A program made the position numbers and the translations under genes. Positions 62,389-64,000 of a DNA stretch of 64,000 nt are shown here, piece after piece. Location of the stretch: assembly GCF_046630445.1 (NCBI RefSeq), contig NC_092341.1, forward strand, positions 1,929,501 through 1,993,500, written 5' to 3'. Below the pieces are notes generated by a model. The model made no database searches, was not told where the DNA came from, and saw nothing but the letters and a program-made list of their open reading frames with translations. This DNA is from Rutidosis leptorrhynchoides. Its lineage: Eukaryota; Streptophyta; Magnoliopsida; Asterales; Asteraceae. The number at the start of each line of letters is the position of its first letter. The first letter of the stretch is position 1.

Positions 62389-64000
62389 TGATAATGCTAA
62401 AAACGAACATATATTTCATAGCATTATTCCTCAAGAAAGACAAGCTTTTAGTTGCAATTGTTCTATTTACAAGTAATATTTGTTTAAATAATAAAAGGTG
62501 AAGACAAAAGACAGATTCGACGAATTGAAGACGCAAACAACCAAAAAGCTCAAAAGTACAAAATACAATAAAAAAGGTTCCAATTATTGATAAGAAAAGT
62601 CTCGAAATTACAAGAGTACAAGATTCAAAACGCAAAGTACAAGATATTAAATTGTACGCAAGGACGTTCGAAAATCCGGAACCGGGACCAGAGTCAACTC
62701 TCAACGCTCGACGCAACGGACTAAAAATTACAAGTCACCTATGCACATGAATATAATATAATATATAATTAATTCTTAAAATTAATATATATATTATATT
62801 ATATTTAAAATCCGTCGGCAAGAAAGGATCCAAAATGGAGTGAGCTGTAAAATCAAACTCCGCGACTTGTGGAGTTTGAAGGGGAAAAATACCGCGAGTC
62901 GCGGAGTCCCAAATTCTGAAACTGCCTATAAAGCTCGCGCATTCTGATCGTAAAAAAATATCCATAGTATCAATCTCTCTATCTATATTATACGATATAT
63001 ATATATATTTATATTTTAATTTTAATTTTAATTTTAATTTCTAATAATAAGGGTATGTTAGCGAATGTTGTAAGGGTATAAGTCAAAATTCTGTCCGTGT
63101 AACGCTACGCTATTTTTAATCATTGTAAGTTATGTTTATATTATTTTCATTAATGTCTCGTAGCTAAGCCGTTATTATGCTTATTTAAATCGAAGTAATC
63201 ATGATGTTGGGCTAAATATTAAAATTGAGTAATTGGGCTTTGTACCATAATTGGGGTTTGGATAAAAGAACGACACTTGTGGAAATTAGACTATGGGCTA
63301 TTAATAGGTTTTATATTAACTAAACAATACCTTGTTAATTTAATATACAAACTTATAATTTGACGTATTTATATATAACCACATACGCTTAACTGGGTAC
63401 GGTGGGCGGGATGTCTATAAATACCAATAATTATTCATTTTACCGGACACGGAACTGGATTAATAGTTAATAGACTTGTTGAAACAGGGGTGAATTACAT
63501 TCAAGGGTAATTGGTGTAATTGTTAACAAAGTAGTAAAACCTTGGTTTACACGCAGTCGATAACCTGGTGTATTCATTAAACAAAGTATTAAAACCTTGT
63601 TACAATTCGAATCCCCAATTAGTTGGAATATTTGACTTCGGGAATAAGAATAATTTGACGAAGGCTTTCGCTCTTTATATTTATGATTGATGGACTATAA
63701 TGGACAAATGCATATGGACATATTAAATAATCCAGGACAAAGAACAATTAACCCATGGGAATAAACTAAAATCAACACGTCAAACATCATGATTACAGAA
63801 GTTTAAATAAGCATAATTCCTTTATTTTTATATTTAATTGCACTTTTAATTATCGCAATTTTATTTATTGTTATTGTATTTTTAATTATCGTACTTTTTA
63901 ATTATCGCAATTTTATTTTATCGCACTTTTATTTATCGCAATTTCATTATCGTTATTTACTTTACGCTTTAAATTAAGTCTTGTATTTATTTTTAATATT
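62389..64000 (+). mobile_element. Element E: start of an unrelated LTR retrotransposon (probable 5' LTR), runs off the window
   Basis: Begins TGATAATGCTAAAAACG exactly where element A sequence stops, after ATGAT (62384-62388), the presumed target duplication. It has a TATA box at 62927-62932, a GC-rich palindrome at 62892-62904 and an AT-rich 3' part with repeated TTATCGCA-type motifs near the window end. Orientation is inferred from the TATA box. I think it is a Ty3/gypsy LTR seen often in Asteraceae, perhaps Athila-like, but there is no coding region to confirm it. The small open frames at 62366-62965 run against this orientation and are not called. Confidence 0.55.
62927..62932 (+). promoter_or_regulatory. 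TATA box in element E LTR
   Basis: GCCTATAAAGCTCG, followed about 35 bp later by a pyrimidine-rich start-like region (ATCAATCTCTCTATC). A normal LTR promoter layout. Confidence 0.5.

Noticed and set aside
62366..62965. Two minus-strand ORFs (116 and 76 codons) in element E
   Set aside because: They run against the LTR sense, cross the A/E junction or the TATA region, and show no domain.

Overview
This is plant nuclear DNA, AT-rich and made mostly of LTR retrotransposons. It holds one ordinary host gene, a two-exon pectin methylesterase with a GT-AG intron. The repeat families look like those of Asteraceae genomes; that is recognition from memory, not a search result. I see no tRNA, rRNA or CRISPR array.

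Layout. 1-2484: decayed Ty1/Copia element ending in a 241-bp 3' LTR. 2485-5069: short promoter region and pectin methylesterase gene (+). 5070-about 5440: intergenic. About 5440-9918: truncated Ty3/gypsy chromovirus on the minus strand (element F). 9919-10043: fragment of another repeat. 10044-62388: a nest of elements that all belong to one large chromovirus family with LTRs of about 3.25-3.5 kb. 62389-64000: start of an unrelated LTR (element E).

The nest can be resolved to the base from LTR ends and 5-bp target-site duplications. Element A (minus; 3' LTR 10044-13521) is the outermost and oldest. It was entered by a solo LTR (15673-18980, TSD GATAC), by element B (plus, 21599-47876, TSD CAAAT), by element D (minus, 48094-61616, TSD GTTAT with one copy mutated) and by element E. 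Element C (minus, 25555-38652, TSD CTCTA) sits inside B. With the inserts removed, A resumes at 13522-15672, 18981-21598, 47877-48093 and 61617-62388.

The most interesting feature is the internal gene order of this family: 5' LTR, initiator-Met-tRNA primer site, an acidic ORF of about 193-204 codons with no domain I recognise, a 227-codon F-box protein, then a single gag-pol ORF (gag, protease, RT, RNase H, integrase, C-terminal chromodomain), PPT, 3' LTR. The two extra ORFs have the same orientation as gag-pol and are present at least in part in all four copies (in A only the 3' end of the acidic ORF lies in the window). The F-box protein resembles the plant At1g67623/At2g35280-type F-box family, so it looks like a captured host gene. 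It is open in C and D; the acidic ORF is open in D. Every gag-pol copy carries at least one nonsense codon, so none of the copies seen here could move on its own products.

Other points: a 16-bp copy of the PPT/LTR junction lies upstream of gag; element D is a mosaic of two subfamilies; a 3' splice site sits just before the F-box ORF; and a sense Copia LTR with a TATA box lies upstream of the pectin methylesterase gene.
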